Assembly (NCBI GenBank): GCA_025352345.1 | Contig: JANXTP010000084.1 | Coordinates: 1 to 35,566 of the forward strand | DNA: 35,566 nt | Direction of reading: 5' to 3' | From: Burkholderiales bacterium | GTDB lineage: Bacteria; Pseudomonadota; Gammaproteobacteria; Burkholderiales; Burkholderiaceae_C | In this document: positions 17,305 to 25,894 of the stretch, piece after piece | How the letters are laid out: the number at the start of each line of letters is the position of its first letter | How positions within the stretch are numbered: position 1 is the first letter of the stretch | Notes under the pieces: generated by a model | The model's database searches: none | Seen by the model: the letters and a program-made list of their open reading frames with translations, nothing else | Told to the model about the DNA's origin: nothing | Position numbers and translations under genes: made by a program

Positions 17305-17814
17305 TCAGGATGCTGCGTAGGGGTAGGGCGTCGCGCTCTTTTTCGCGACCACCTCGGCGGCCGTCGGCGAGCCGGTGACGGCGCGCTGAATGGCTTCCTT
17401 GGTCGCCCGGTGGTTGTGATCCAGGATCTTCTGGTCGTCTTCTGCCAGCCAGTGGATGAACACGCTGACGCAGATGAACAGGTTGTCGGCTTCGGCCAAA
17501 GGGATCGTTCCGTCTTCGACCGAGTCGGCCACCGCCATGGCGATGCCGCGCTGTGCCGGGCCGAACATCTGCACCGCCTGCTTCGCGCCCTTGATCGTGA
17601 CCTTGTTGAACATCACCGTGGCCGGCTTGGTCAACAGGTTGGGCGCAATCACCGCCAGCATCGAGGTGAAACCATCCTTGTTGTTGACCAATGCGTTGGC
17701 GAACGCGGTTTCAGCCGCGCTGCCGCGGGGGCCGATGAGCAGATCGATGTGGGCCACTTCGTGGCCGTCGCCGACCATCGATTCGCCCACCATCAAGCGG
17801 TCGATCTTTGCCAT
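17305..17814 (-). CDS. fae: Formaldehyde-activating enzyme
   Basis: The 169-residue protein closely follows methylotroph Fae. It has GEVAHID-type sequence (GDGHEVAHIDLLIGPRGS with the catalytic His22), AETAFANALVNNKDGFTS, MLAVIAPNL, KPATVMFNKVTIKGAKQ, AVQMFGPAQRGIAMAV and KKSATPYPYAAS. Fae condenses formaldehyde with tetrahydromethanopterin to methylene-H4MPT in the cytoplasm. The ATG at 17814 matches the family start MAKI. No other H4MPT gene (mtd, mch, fhc) is visible here, so those would lie elsewhere. It is divergent from hydroxypyruvate isomerase (118 bp) and convergent with folB. Confidence 0.95.
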   Translation of the reverse strand: MAKIDRLMVGESMVGDGHEVAHIDLLIGPRGSAAETAFANALVNNKDGFTSMLAVIAPNLLTKPATVMFNKVTIKGAKQAVQMFGPAQRGIAMAVADSVEDGTIPLAEADNLFICVSVFIHWLAEDDQKILDHNHRATKEAIQRAVTGSPTAAEVVAKKSATPYPYAAS

Positions 17815-17932
17815 GGTTGTCAATCCAGGGGAATCAAATTGAGATGGCGCGGATGGGAGATCACCCAAGCCCCGAAGAACCTTATCACCATCCCCAGACC
17901 CGCACGAAGCCCCGGCATTCGACAATCCCAGC

Positions 17933-18727
17933 ATGCCTCGCTTCGCCGCCAACCTGACGCTGATGTACACCGAGCATGCCTTTGCCGATCGCTTTGCGGC
18001 AGCGGCGGCCGATGGCTTCGAGGCGGTCGAATGCTTGTTTCCTTACGAGCTCGGCACTGAGGAACTGGTGCGGCGCCTGCGCGATCTGCGCCTGACGCTG
18101 GTGCTGTTCAATCTGCCGCCCGGCGACTGGGCCGCCGGTGAGCGCGGTCTGGCTGCGCTGCCAGACCGCGAGGCCGAGTTCGCCGCGTCTGTCGAGACCG
18201 CGCTGGCCTGCGCGCTGGCCTCGGGTTGCCGGCAGCTGCACGCGATGGCCGGCCTGATGCCGGCGGCCGTCAGCGCCGATGGCCGTGCCGCGATGCAGCG
18301 CACGTATGTCGCCAACCTCCGCCATGCCGCGCGGGTGCTGGCGCCGCACGGCATCACGCTGCTGATCGAGCCGATCAACACACGCGACATGCCTGGCTAC
18401 TTCCTGAATTACCAGCAAGCGGCGCATGACGTCGCGGCCGAGGTCGGCGAGCCCAACCTGAAGGTGCAGATGGACCTGTACCACTGCCAGGTCATGGAAG
18501 GCGATGTGGCGACCCGGCTGCGCCGCCACATCGCCGGCGTGGGCCACCTGCAGATCGCCGGCGTTCCCGACCGGCACGAGCCCGACAGTGGCGAGCTGAA
18601 CTACCCCTTCCTGTTCGAGCTGATCGATGCGCTGGGCTACCGCGGCCACATCGGCTGCGAATACCGGCCGCGCGGTGGTACCTCGGCCGGGCTGGGCTGG
18701 TGGCGCCGCCGCGTGCGTCAGGCGTGA
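17933..18727 (+). CDS. hyi: Hydroxypyruvate isomerase (or related 2-oxo-tetronate isomerase)
   Basis: The 264-residue TIM-barrel protein of the xylose-isomerase-like family starts MPRFAANLTLMYTE. It contains the acid residues in LLIEPINTRDMPGYFL, QMDLYHCQVMEGD, HLQIAGVPDRHEPDSGELNY and CEYRPRGGTSAGLGW. It interconverts hydroxypyruvate and tartronate semialdehyde in glyoxylate metabolism; the OtnI-type tetronate isomerase is the main alternative. It is alone on its strand, with no gcl or glxR beside it, but divergent from fae. Both touch C1/C2 metabolism. Confidence 0.88.
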   Translation: MPRFAANLTLMYTEHAFADRFAAAAADGFEAVECLFPYELGTEELVRRLRDLRLTLVLFNLPPGDWAAGERGLAALPDREAEFAASVETALACALASGCRQLHAMAGLMPAAVSADGRAAMQRTYVANLRHAARVLAPHGITLLIEPINTRDMPGYFLNYQQAAHDVAAEVGEPNLKVQMDLYHCQVMEGDVATRLRRHIAGVGHLQIAGVPDRHEPDSGELNYPFLFELIDALGYRGHIGCEYRPRGGTSAGLGWWRRRVRQA

Positions 18728-18763
18728 GCACCATGCGTCGCGGTGTCATGGACGTCGCGCGCA

Positions 18764-18787
18764 GGGGGCATCGCCGCCCCCGGGGGC
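18764..18787. repeat. Three-armed GGGGGC/GCCCCC element between hyi and dsbD
   Basis: The sequence is GGGGGC, spacer ATCGCC, GCCCCC, then immediately GGGGGC. The middle arm can pair with either flank, giving two mutually exclusive hairpins; the second is a 12-bp palindrome. It lies 36 bp after the hyi stop, with no T-run. It could be a REP-like extragenic element or a transcript-end hairpin. Confidence 0.35.
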
Positions 18788-18847
18788 AGTGGAACTCCCC
18801 TTGCCGACCAGAATCCAGTCTCAGGGCTGCGAAATTGAAAGGCTGGG

Positions 18848-21127
18848 ATGAGTTCATCGGCGGTTGATCGACAACTCGGGGGGTGGCAGGACGCATCACG
18901 GGCTGCGGCCGCCCTGCGTTACTGGCTCGCTGGCCTGATCGTCGCGTTCGCTTGCACCTTGCCGGTGTCTGCCCAACCGGTGAAGACCGAGCATGTCACC
19001 GCCGAGCTGGTGGCCGAACGCAGTGCGGTGCAGCCCGGCCAGCCGCTGCGCATCGGGCTGCTTCTGCAGCACATCCCGCACTGGCACACCTACTGGCGCA
19101 ACCCCGGCGAGTCGGGCTTGCCCACCACGCTGAGCTGGACGCTGCCCGCCCGCAGTCAGGCCGGTGAGATCGACTGGCCGGCCCCGAAGCGGCTGCCGAT
19201 CGGCCCGCTGGTCAACTACGGTTACGAAGGCGAATTGCTGCTGCCGCTGACCTACACCCCGCCGGCCGATGCGCGGCCCAGCAGCACGCTCAGCCTGCAA
19301 GCCAAGGCGACCTGGCTGGTGTGCCGGGACGTCTGCATCCCCGAGAGCGCAACGCTGACGCTGCAACTGCCGGTCGTTGGTGCGAGCGCCTCAGCCGATG
19401 CCGTCACACCCGGCAGCGCCGAGCACACCGCGCTGTTCGAGCGTGCCCGCGGCGAGCAGTCGGCACCGCTCGCCGGTTGGGCGGTCGATGCGCAGCAGGC
19501 CGGGCGCGAGTTGCTGGTCACGTTCTCGAAGCCGCTCGGCCCCGCTGCCCCCCGGCCAGCGCTGCAGTTGTTTCCGTATGCCGAACAACTGATCGAGCCG
19601 GCGCGGCACGAGGTGTTTCGCACCGACAGCGGCTATGCAGTCAAGCTGCGCCTGGTCGACGGCGTGGCTGTTCCGGCGTCGCTGTCGGGCATCGCCGTGG
19701 CCCAAGGCGTCACGGCGCCGGGCGCCTCGACGGTCTGGGGCGGCACGCGGCGGTCGGCCGAGTTCGACACGCCGGTGCGGTCCGTCGCCGCGTTGGTGTG
19801 GCCGGAAGGCGCGAAGGCGCTGGCGGACACGGATGCAAGCGCAACGACACCCGAGACGCTCGGTGGTGGGGCCGACCTGGGCTGGGCCACGGCGCTGCTG
19901 CTCGCCTTCGTCGGTGGCATGGTGCTGAACCTGATGCCCTGCGTGTTCCCGGTGCTGTCGATAAAGCTGCTGAGCCTGGCCAGGCACGGTGGTGACGAGC
20001 AGCCGCCAACCGCCACGGCATTGCGCACGCATGCGCTGGCCTACAGCGCCGGCGTCTTGCTGAGTTTTCTGGCGCTGGCAGCGCTGCTCCTGGCCCTGCG
20101 CGCCGCCGGCAGTGCGATCGGCTGGGGCTTCCAGTTACAGGAGCCGGGCGTCGTGTTCGTGCTGGCGCTGCTGTTCTTTGCACTAGGCCTGAACCTGATG
20201 GGCGCCTTCGAGTTCGGCGGCCTGCTGCCCCAAGGCCTGGCCGCGTGGCGCGACCGGCGGCCGGCGGTCGATGCGCTGGCCTCGGGCGTGCTCGCGGTGG
20301 TGGCGGCCAGCCCGTGCACCGCACCCTTCATGGGCGCTGCGCTCGGCTATGCGATCACCCAGTCGCCAGCCGTCGGCCTAAGCGTGTTCGGCGCGCTCGG
20401 CCTCGGCATGGCGCTGCCCTATGCGCTGCTGGTGCTGACACCGGGCTGGCGCTCACGGCTGCCGCGACCGGGCACGTGGATGCTGCGGCTGAAGCAGGCG
20501 CTGGCCTTTCCGATGTTTCTGACCGTCATCTGGCTGGTCTGGGTGCTCGGTCAGCAAACGGGCATCGACGGCGCGGCGAAGGCGCTGATCGCGTTGGTGG
20601 TGATGGCGTTCGCGATCTGGGTCGCCGGCGCTCGCAGCAGCGTCGGCGCAGCCGGCGACGGCCGGCCGCTGGCGCGTCGCGCGATCGGGGGTCTGATGCT
20701 GGCCGGTGCACTGGCCTGGGGCTGGCCTGGTGCGGCCCTCACAGGCAGTGTTGCCGCCGCCCGCACCGCAGCGCCAGGGGCGCCTGATGCAGCCTGGGCG
20801 CCTTACGACGAGACGGTGATCGCCGAGCGGCTGGCCGCCGGCCAGCCGGTGTTCGTCGACTTCACCGCAGCGTGGTGCGTCAGCTGCCAGGTCAACAAGC
20901 GGCTGGTGCTGCACACCGATGCCACGATGCAGGCCTTCGCGCGCGCCAACGTGGCACTGATGCGCGCCGACTGGACGCAGCGCGACGCCCGCATCACCGA
21001 GGCACTGGCCCGCTTAGGCCGCAACGGCGTGCCGGTGTATGTGCTGCTGCGCCCGGGCCGCGAGCCGCTGCTGTTGCCCGAGATCCTGACCGCCAAATTG
21101 GTGCGCGACGCACTCGCGACACTGTGA
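18848..21127 (+). CDS. dsbD: Thiol:disulfide interchange protein, DsbD/ScsB family
   Basis: The 759-residue membrane protein has a signal/anchor (residues 25-43), an N-terminal periplasmic immunoglobulin-like domain (about 45-340, with cysteines in WLVCRDVCIP), and a central membrane domain of about eight helices (about 350-650). The central redox cysteines are in MPCVFPV (C365) and SPCTAPF (C490). The C-terminal thioredoxin domain has WCVSC (C677, C680). It carries electrons from cytoplasmic thioredoxin across the membrane to periplasmic partners. GAAAGG precedes the ATG. The N-terminal domain is larger than in E. coli DsbD, which points to the ScsB-like branch. It is coupled to the ChaN gene by a 4-bp overlap. 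A TlpA partner is at 6528. Confidence 0.93.
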   Translation: MSSSAVDRQLGGWQDASRAAAALRYWLAGLIVAFACTLPVSAQPVKTEHVTAELVAERSAVQPGQPLRIGLLLQHIPHWHTYWRNPGESGLPTTLSWTLPARSQAGEIDWPAPKRLPIGPLVNYGYEGELLLPLTYTPPADARPSSTLSLQAKATWLVCRDVCIPESATLTLQLPVVGASASADAVTPGSAEHTALFERARGEQSAPLAGWAVDAQQAGRELLVTFSKPLGPAAPRPALQLFPYAEQLIEPARHEVFRTDSGYAVKLRLVDGVAVPASLSGIAVAQGVTAPGASTVWGGTRRSAEFDTPVRSVAALVWPEGAKALADTDASATTPETLGGGADLGWATALLLAFVGGMVLNLMPCVFPVLSIKLLSLARHGGDEQPPTATALRTHALAYSAGVLLSFLALAALLLALRAAGSAIGWGFQLQEPGVVFVLALLFFALGLNLMGAFEFGGLLPQGLAAWRDRRPAVDALASGVLAVVAASPCTAPFMGAALGYAITQSPAVGLSVFGALGLGMALPYALLVLTPGWRSRLPRPGTWMLRLKQALAFPMFLTVIWLVWVLGQQTGIDGAAKALIALVVMAFAIWVAGARSSVGAAGDGRPLARRAIGGLMLAGALAWGWPGAALTGSVAAARTAAPGAPDAAWAPYDETVIAERLAAGQPVFVDFTAAWCVSCQVNKRLVLHTDATMQAFARANVALMRADWTQRDARITEALARLGRNGVPVYVLLRPGREPLLLPEILTAKLVRDALATL

Positions 21128-22134
21128 GTGTTGACCACGGCGCGGGAACCCCGCGCGCGCTGATGCCGATGCGCGGCCTGCGGCGCAAGACCCTGGACGC
21201 CGTGCTGGCCGCGGTCTGCGTGATGACCCCGGCTGGCGGGTTTGCCGCCGACATCGCTGCGCCGATGTCGAAGATCGGTGATGCGGCCTCGGACGTCGCC
21301 GTTGACGCCTCCGGCCAATCGATCGATGTCGCCGCGCTGGCCGAGCGCCTGCGCCCAGCGCGCTATGTGCTGCTGGGCGAAATCCACGACGACGCCCTGC
21401 ATCACCGCCTGCGGGCTGCACTGCTCAGCGCACTGCTGGCCGATGGCCGACCGACCTGGGTGGTGTTCGAGCAGATCGACCACCAGCACAACGCGGCGGT
21501 CGCCGCGGCGCCGCGTGACACCGAGGCGGTCGTCAGCGCCGGGCATCTCGACAAAAAAGGCTGGGGGTGGCCGCTGCACCGGCCGCTGTTCGACGCGGCG
21601 CTGGCCGGTGGCGCGACCATCGTCGGCGGCAACCTGAGCCGTGCTGAGGCCAGCAGCGTGGTGCGGGGTGGCGTGGCGCAGGCGCCAGTGGAATTGCAGC
21701 GCTGGCTTGCTGGTCCCGATGCCGCCGGCGGCGCCGATGCCGCGCTGCCGTCGGCCTGGACAGCGGCACAGGACGCCGAACTGCGCTACCAGGTGGACGT
21801 CGGCCACTGCGGTGCGCTGCCGCCTGCGATGCTCGCGCCGATGGCCCTGGCGCAGCGCGCCCGTGATGCGGCGCTGGCGGCAGCGATGACCGCCGCACCG
21901 CCCGGCGTGCGGGTGATGCTGATCGCCGGCAACGGCCATGTGCGGCGCGACATCGGCGTGCCGCACTACCTGGCGGCGGTGCCCGCCAACGGCATCGTCA
22001 GCATCGCCTTCCTCGAACGTGCCAAAGATGGCGCGACGGTCGCCGACGGCCCCTATGACGAGGCCTGGTTCACGGTGCCGGTCGAACGGCCCGATCCGTG
22101 TGCCTCATTCCACGCGCCCGGCGTCGCCAGGTAG
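21124..22134 (+). CDS. ChaN-family (haem-binding uptake, Tiki-like) protein
   Basis: The protein is about 336 residues. A signal peptide (RGLRRKTLDAVLAAVCVM...GGFAAD) is followed by a ChaN domain with VLLGEIHDDALHHRL, TWVVFEQIDHQH, VRVMLIAGNGHVRRDIGVPHYL and a Cys-bearing tail PDPCASFH. ChaN proteins are extracytoplasmic and bind haem or act as putative metallohydrolases with GE..H motifs (family knowledge). The start is uncertain: GTG at 21124 overlaps the dsbD stop (GTGA), while ATG at 21163 or 21169 fits the signal peptide better. Coupling to dsbD suggests a role in periplasmic metal or haem handling, which is an inference. Confidence 0.85.
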   Translation: MSVDHGAGTPRALMPMRGLRRKTLDAVLAAVCVMTPAGGFAADIAAPMSKIGDAASDVAVDASGQSIDVAALAERLRPARYVLLGEIHDDALHHRLRAALLSALLADGRPTWVVFEQIDHQHNAAVAAAPRDTEAVVSAGHLDKKGWGWPLHRPLFDAALAGGATIVGGNLSRAEASSVVRGGVAQAPVELQRWLAGPDAAGGADAALPSAWTAAQDAELRYQVDVGHCGALPPAMLAPMALAQRARDAALAAAMTAAPPGVRVMLIAGNGHVRRDIGVPHYLAAVPANGIVSIAFLERAKDGATVADGPYDEAWFTVPVERPDPCASFHAPGVAR

Positions 22135-22190
22135 CCGGCGTCACAATGACAATGATCAAGACGTTGCCCCAGACCTCGGAGACCCTCCCG

Positions 22191-22244
22191 ATGCCCCAGT
22201 CCTGTGCCCAGTTGATCAAACAGATCGATGACCTCAGCGTCTGA
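22191..22244 (+). pseudogene. Possible truncated H-NS-family N-terminus (17 codons)
   Basis: An ATG at 22191 with GGAGA upstream opens MPQSCAQLIKQIDDLSV and then stops. This looks like the first helix of betaproteobacterial H-NS-like proteins (pattern xxYAQLxKQIDxLxxEA), cut off where the rest should begin. The FMN reductase start follows 8 bp later. An in-frame ATG at 22146 adds 15 residues. It may be a deletion scar or serve as a leader for the reductase. The resemblance is judged by eye. Confidence 0.35.
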
Positions 22245-22251
22245 GCCCGCG

Positions 22252-22851
22252 ATGAGCGCTCCCCGTGTTCTGGTCATCGCCGGCAGCGCCCGCCGCGGGT
22301 CGCTGAATCAGCAACTGGCGGCGGTGGCCACACGCGAGATAGAACAGGCCGGTGCAGTGGTCACGCCCGTCGATCTGCGCGCGCTGGCGCTGCCCGTCTA
22401 CGACGCCGACATTGAGGCACGCGGCATGCCCGACGGCGCACGCACCTTGCGGCGACTGTTCGCCGAGCACGAGGCGCTGGTGCTGGTCTCGCCCGAGTAC
22501 AACGGGTTCCCGACCCCGTTGTTGATCAACGCGCTCGACTGGGCCTCGCGACCGGTGGCCGAAGACGGCTTGCCGTCGGGCCCCACCGCGATGAGCGGCA
22601 CGGTCGCCGGCCTGCTCAGCGCCTCGCCCGGCGCGTTCGGCGGCATGCGCAGCCTGCTGTTCACCCGCCAGTTCCTGCAGATGAACCTCGGCATGCTCAT
22701 CGTGCCCGAGCAGTTCGGCCTGGGATTGGCCGACAAGGCCTTTGACGCCGCTGGCGCGCTGGTCGACGCGAAAGCCCATGCCGCGGTGGTCAAGGTGGTG
22801 CAGTCGGTGTTGCGAACGGCGGCAGCGATGAAACCGTCGCCCGTGGTCTAG
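22252..22851 (+). CDS. NADPH-dependent FMN reductase family protein
   Basis: The 199-residue flavodoxin-like protein has the FMN phosphate loop GSARRGSLNQQLA near the N-terminus. It also has LVLVSPEYNGFPTPLLINALDWASR and the strand LLSASPGAFGGMRSL. It should reduce FMN or quinones with NAD(P)H in the cytoplasm. I chose ATG 22252 (MSAPRVLVIAGSARR); ATG at 22228 adds eight residues. No strong ribosome binding site is visible for either, and translation may depend on the short upstream reading frame. The histidine kinase starts 29 bp downstream. Confidence 0.9.
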   Translation: MSAPRVLVIAGSARRGSLNQQLAAVATREIEQAGAVVTPVDLRALALPVYDADIEARGMPDGARTLRRLFAEHEALVLVSPEYNGFPTPLLINALDWASRPVAEDGLPSGPTAMSGTVAGLLSASPGAFGGMRSLLFTRQFLQMNLGMLIVPEQFGLGLADKAFDAAGALVDAKAHAAVVKVVQSVLRTAAAMKPSPVV

Positions 22852-22880
22852 CAAGGCCCAGGGCGCACGAGGCTGGATGC

Positions 22881-25139
22881 ATGAGCCTGCGCGCCCGCCT
22901 GCTGCTGATCCTGTCGCTGGCGCTGCTGCTGCCGGCCGGCCTGATGGGCTGGCGCTTCTACCAGGAACGTGCGGACGAGATCGATCAGGCACAGCGGCGT
23001 TTGTCGACCGTGGCCCGCCGCATCGGCGATGAGATCGACACCCGCATTCAGGGCACGGCGCAACTGCATTACGGTCTGTCGCGTGCCCGCGACCTCGACA
23101 CCACCGACCGCGCGGCGTGCTCTGAATTCCTGTCTGCGGTGCGCGAGGAGTATCCGCAGTACACCGGCATCCTGACGATCCGTCCCGACGGCGCGCTGTT
23201 CTGCGACTCGCTGCGCACCGGCCGGCAGCTCGACCTGCGCGACCGTGATTACTTCAAGCAGGCCTTGACGCTGCGCGGAGCCCTCGCGCTGCAGCCGACC
23301 TTCGGGCGACTGACCGGCATCTCGGTGCTGCAGATTGCCTACCCGGTGCACGATGGCGACGGCCCGCTGCAGTACGTGTTGCTGGCCTCGTTGAACCTGG
23401 ACAAGTTCGCCGCTGAACGTCAGCGGGAATTCCTCACGCCGCGCCCGCAGCTGCTGCTGGTGGATCGACAGGGTGGCGTGCTGGCCTGGGCCGGCGACGG
23501 CCCGAACCGACAGGCGCCCGGCACGCCGATCACCGACCGGGCATTGCTGCGCCTGGCGACGCAACCCAACGGCTCGGCCGTTGCCGAGACCGTCGACGCG
23601 CAAGGCCGGGTGCAGGTCTGGGCCACCGATGCGGCGCAGGTCGAGCGGTGCTCCGGCATCCATGTGCTGGTCGGGCTGCCGAAGGCCGACCTGGTGGCCG
23701 CGGCGAACCGCCGCCTGGTGCAGGACCTGAGCTTCCTCGGACTGATCGCGCTGCTGCTGTTTATCGCGATGTGGGTGCTCGCCGAGCTCGGTATTCGCCG
23801 ACCGGTGGGCCGCATCACCGAGGTGGCGCGCCAGCTGGGGGGTGGCCGGCTCGATGCCCGCATCCCCGGGCCCTACCCGCGCGGCGAGCTGGGCGGGCTG
23901 ATGGCGGTGCTCAACAGCACCGCCAACTCGCTGCAACGGCAGCGCGCCGACATCGAGCAGCTGGGCCAGCAGCTGCGCCAGTCGCAGAAGCTCGAAGCGA
24001 TCGGAACGCTGGCCGGCGGCATCGCGCACGATTTCAACAACATCCTCGGCGCCATCCTTGGCAACGTGGCGCTGGCCCGCGACGACCTCGCGGTCGATCA
24101 CCCGGCCGAGCGCAGTCTGGCGCAGATCGAAGTCGCCGCGTCGCGTGCACGCGATCTGGTGCAGCAGATCCTGGCTTTCAGCCGCCAGCAGCCGCCGGCA
24201 TTGGTTACGCTCTCGCTGCGCCCACTGGTGGAAGACGTCCTCGGCATGCTGCAGGTCGCGCTGCCGCCGGGCATCAGCTTGAACACCGAGCTGGCCGATT
24301 CCCCACTGCATGTGCGGGCTGATGCCACGCAGCTGCACCGTGTGCTGACGAACTTGTGCGCCAACGCATGGCAGTCGCTGCAGGGCCAATCCGGGCAGGT
24401 GACGGTGGGCTTGGCGCTGCTGTCGCCCGAAGGCGCAAAGGCAGCCGGCGTCGCCATCGGCGATCCATCGGTGCTGGCACCGATCGCTCACCTGTGGGTC
24501 CGCGACAGCGGCTGCGGGATCGACGAGGCCACCCGCCTGCGCATCTTCGAGCCGTTCTTCACGACCAAGCCGGCCGGCTCGGGCACCGGCCTGGGCCTGA
24601 GCGTGGTGCATGGCATCGTGCTTGGCCACGGTGGCGCGCTGACGGTGGACAGCCGGCCGGGTCTGGGCAGTACCTTCCATGTCTACCTGCCCACCGTCGC
24701 CGTCGATGCCTCGACGCCCCTCGCCGACGCGGTGACGCTGCATCCAGCCGCCTGGAGCGGCCAGGGTCAGCGGGTGCTCTATGTCGACGACGACGAGGTC
24801 ATGAAGGTGCTGGTCGAGCGGCTGCTGGCGCGCGCCGGCTACCGGCCGGTGTGTCACGGCAGCGTGCAGCAGGCGCTGGCGGCGGTGCGCGCTGATCCCG
24901 CGTCCTGGGACGTCGTCGTCACCGACTACAGCATGCCGGAGCTGTCGGGCGTCGAGCTCGCCCGCCAGCTGCTGGCCATCCGGCCCGACCTGCAGGTGAT
25001 CGTGATCTCCGGCTATGTGTCTGACGAGTTGCGGCTGGCCGCTCGCGCCAGTGGCGTGCGCGAGGTGATCCAGAAGCAGTACACGCTCGAAGAGCTGGGC
25101 CCGGCGATTCAGCGGGCGCTGGGGGCCGAGGCCCGCTGA
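22881..25139 (+). CDS. Membrane hybrid sensor histidine kinase with C-terminal receiver
   Basis: The 752-residue protein has two membrane segments (about 7-24 and 280-302) around a periplasmic Cache-like sensor (about 30-275, with RDRDYFKQA). A HAMP-like linker follows, then a HisKA domain with the phospho-acceptor His383 in GGIAHDFNNIL. The ATPase domain has N-box NLCANAWQSL, DSGCGID and GTGLGLS. A C-terminal receiver has acidic YVDDDEV, phospho-acceptor Asp682 in VVVTDYSMPELSG, and IQKQYT. GAGG lies about 9 nt before the ATG. There is no output domain and no separate regulator adjacent, so phosphate must pass to an unlinked partner. The signal is unknown. Confidence 0.92.
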   Translation: MSLRARLLLILSLALLLPAGLMGWRFYQERADEIDQAQRRLSTVARRIGDEIDTRIQGTAQLHYGLSRARDLDTTDRAACSEFLSAVREEYPQYTGILTIRPDGALFCDSLRTGRQLDLRDRDYFKQALTLRGALALQPTFGRLTGISVLQIAYPVHDGDGPLQYVLLASLNLDKFAAERQREFLTPRPQLLLVDRQGGVLAWAGDGPNRQAPGTPITDRALLRLATQPNGSAVAETVDAQGRVQVWATDAAQVERCSGIHVLVGLPKADLVAAANRRLVQDLSFLGLIALLLFIAMWVLAELGIRRPVGRITEVARQLGGGRLDARIPGPYPRGELGGLMAVLNSTANSLQRQRADIEQLGQQLRQSQKLEAIGTLAGGIAHDFNNILGAILGNVALARDDLAVDHPAERSLAQIEVAASRARDLVQQILAFSRQQPPALVTLSLRPLVEDVLGMLQVALPPGISLNTELADSPLHVRADATQLHRVLTNLCANAWQSLQGQSGQVTVGLALLSPEGAKAAGVAIGDPSVLAPIAHLWVRDSGCGIDEATRLRIFEPFFTTKPAGSGTGLGLSVVHGIVLGHGGALTVDSRPGLGSTFHVYLPTVAVDASTPLADAVTLHPAAWSGQGQRVLYVDDDEVMKVLVERLLARAGYRPVCHGSVQQALAAVRADPASWDVVVTDYSMPELSGVELARQLLAIRPDLQVIVISGYVSDELRLAARASGVREVIQKQYTLEELGPAIQRALGAEAR

Positions 25140-25151
25140 ATGCGGGCGCCG

Positions 25152-25766
25152 TCAGCCCGGTGCGGCGATGACCTCGCAGACCACCGCATCACCGGCTCGC
25201 AGCATCCCGTCGGCCTGCACCCGCGCCGTCAGCCCGCCGTGCCCGCGCATCGCGTTGTAGCCGCCGGCCCCGAGCAGTTCCTCCATCCGTGAGCACGGCT
25301 CGCACGGCCCGGTGATCTGCAGCACCACGTCGGCGCCGATGCGCAGCTGCAGGGCTTGATCCTTGAACAGGCTGCGCGCGGCCAGCAGGTTCAGCCCCGA
25401 GACCACCAGGTTGCGGCGCAGCCCGAGCGCATCGACCTCGGCCACCGCAGCCAGCGCTGCGATCACCGGCAGGTGCTCGGCCTGGATCAGCGTCACCTGC
25501 CGCTTGCTGCCACCGACCGGACCACCCGTGTTGACTTTGGCTCCTGCGCTGCGATCACCGTCCAGCCCGCGCCCGGCCAGCGCCACGGCCGAGGCCACCG
25601 ACACCGCCTGCACCCGCCGTGCCGGTCGCAACAGGATCGCGTCGAGCCGGCCGGCGCGCGGGAAACGGCAGGTCAGTGTCCGCAGCGTTGCGGCATCGGC
25701 GCTGTCAGCCACCGACAGCACCGTCAAGACAAATCCAGACGTTCTCAAGTGAGTTACAAATAACAA
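25152..25766 (-). CDS. MOSC domain-containing protein
   Basis: The MOSC fold is shown by GRGLDGDRSAGAK, KRQVTLIQAEHLPVI, the conserved cysteine region ITGPCEPCSRMEELLG and MRGHGGLTARV. MOSC proteins handle sulfurated molybdenum cofactor or reduce N-hydroxylated compounds (YiiM-like branch). The length is about 204 residues from a TTG at 25766, which has GAGGA just upstream; internal GTG or TTG codons 14-20 residues in would fit the family start better. It is the last gene of a co-directional run after the membrane GGDEF cyclase (128-bp gap). Confidence 0.85.
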   Translation of the reverse strand: MLFVTHLRTSGFVLTVLSVADSADAATLRTLTCRFPRAGRLDAILLRPARRVQAVSVASAVALAGRGLDGDRSAGAKVNTGGPVGGSKRQVTLIQAEHLPVIAALAAVAEVDALGLRRNLVVSGLNLLAARSLFKDQALQLRIGADVVLQITGPCEPCSRMEELLGAGGYNAMRGHGGLTARVQADGMLRAGDAVVCEVIAAPG

Positions 25767-25894
25767 GTGTCCTCATGGGTGGTATTTTCCGTCCCGGAGC
25801 CCGCCGTGTCGGCGCTGCTCTGGTCGGGATTGCTGGCGATGGGTCCTGTGATCGCACGTCGCCGAAAGGCGATCGCCCGAGGCTGAGCCGGGGT

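Noticed and set aside
22848..24857. A 669-codon minus-strand open frame antisense to the hybrid histidine kinase
   Set aside because: Shadow frame; the sense strand encodes all kinase and receiver motifs.
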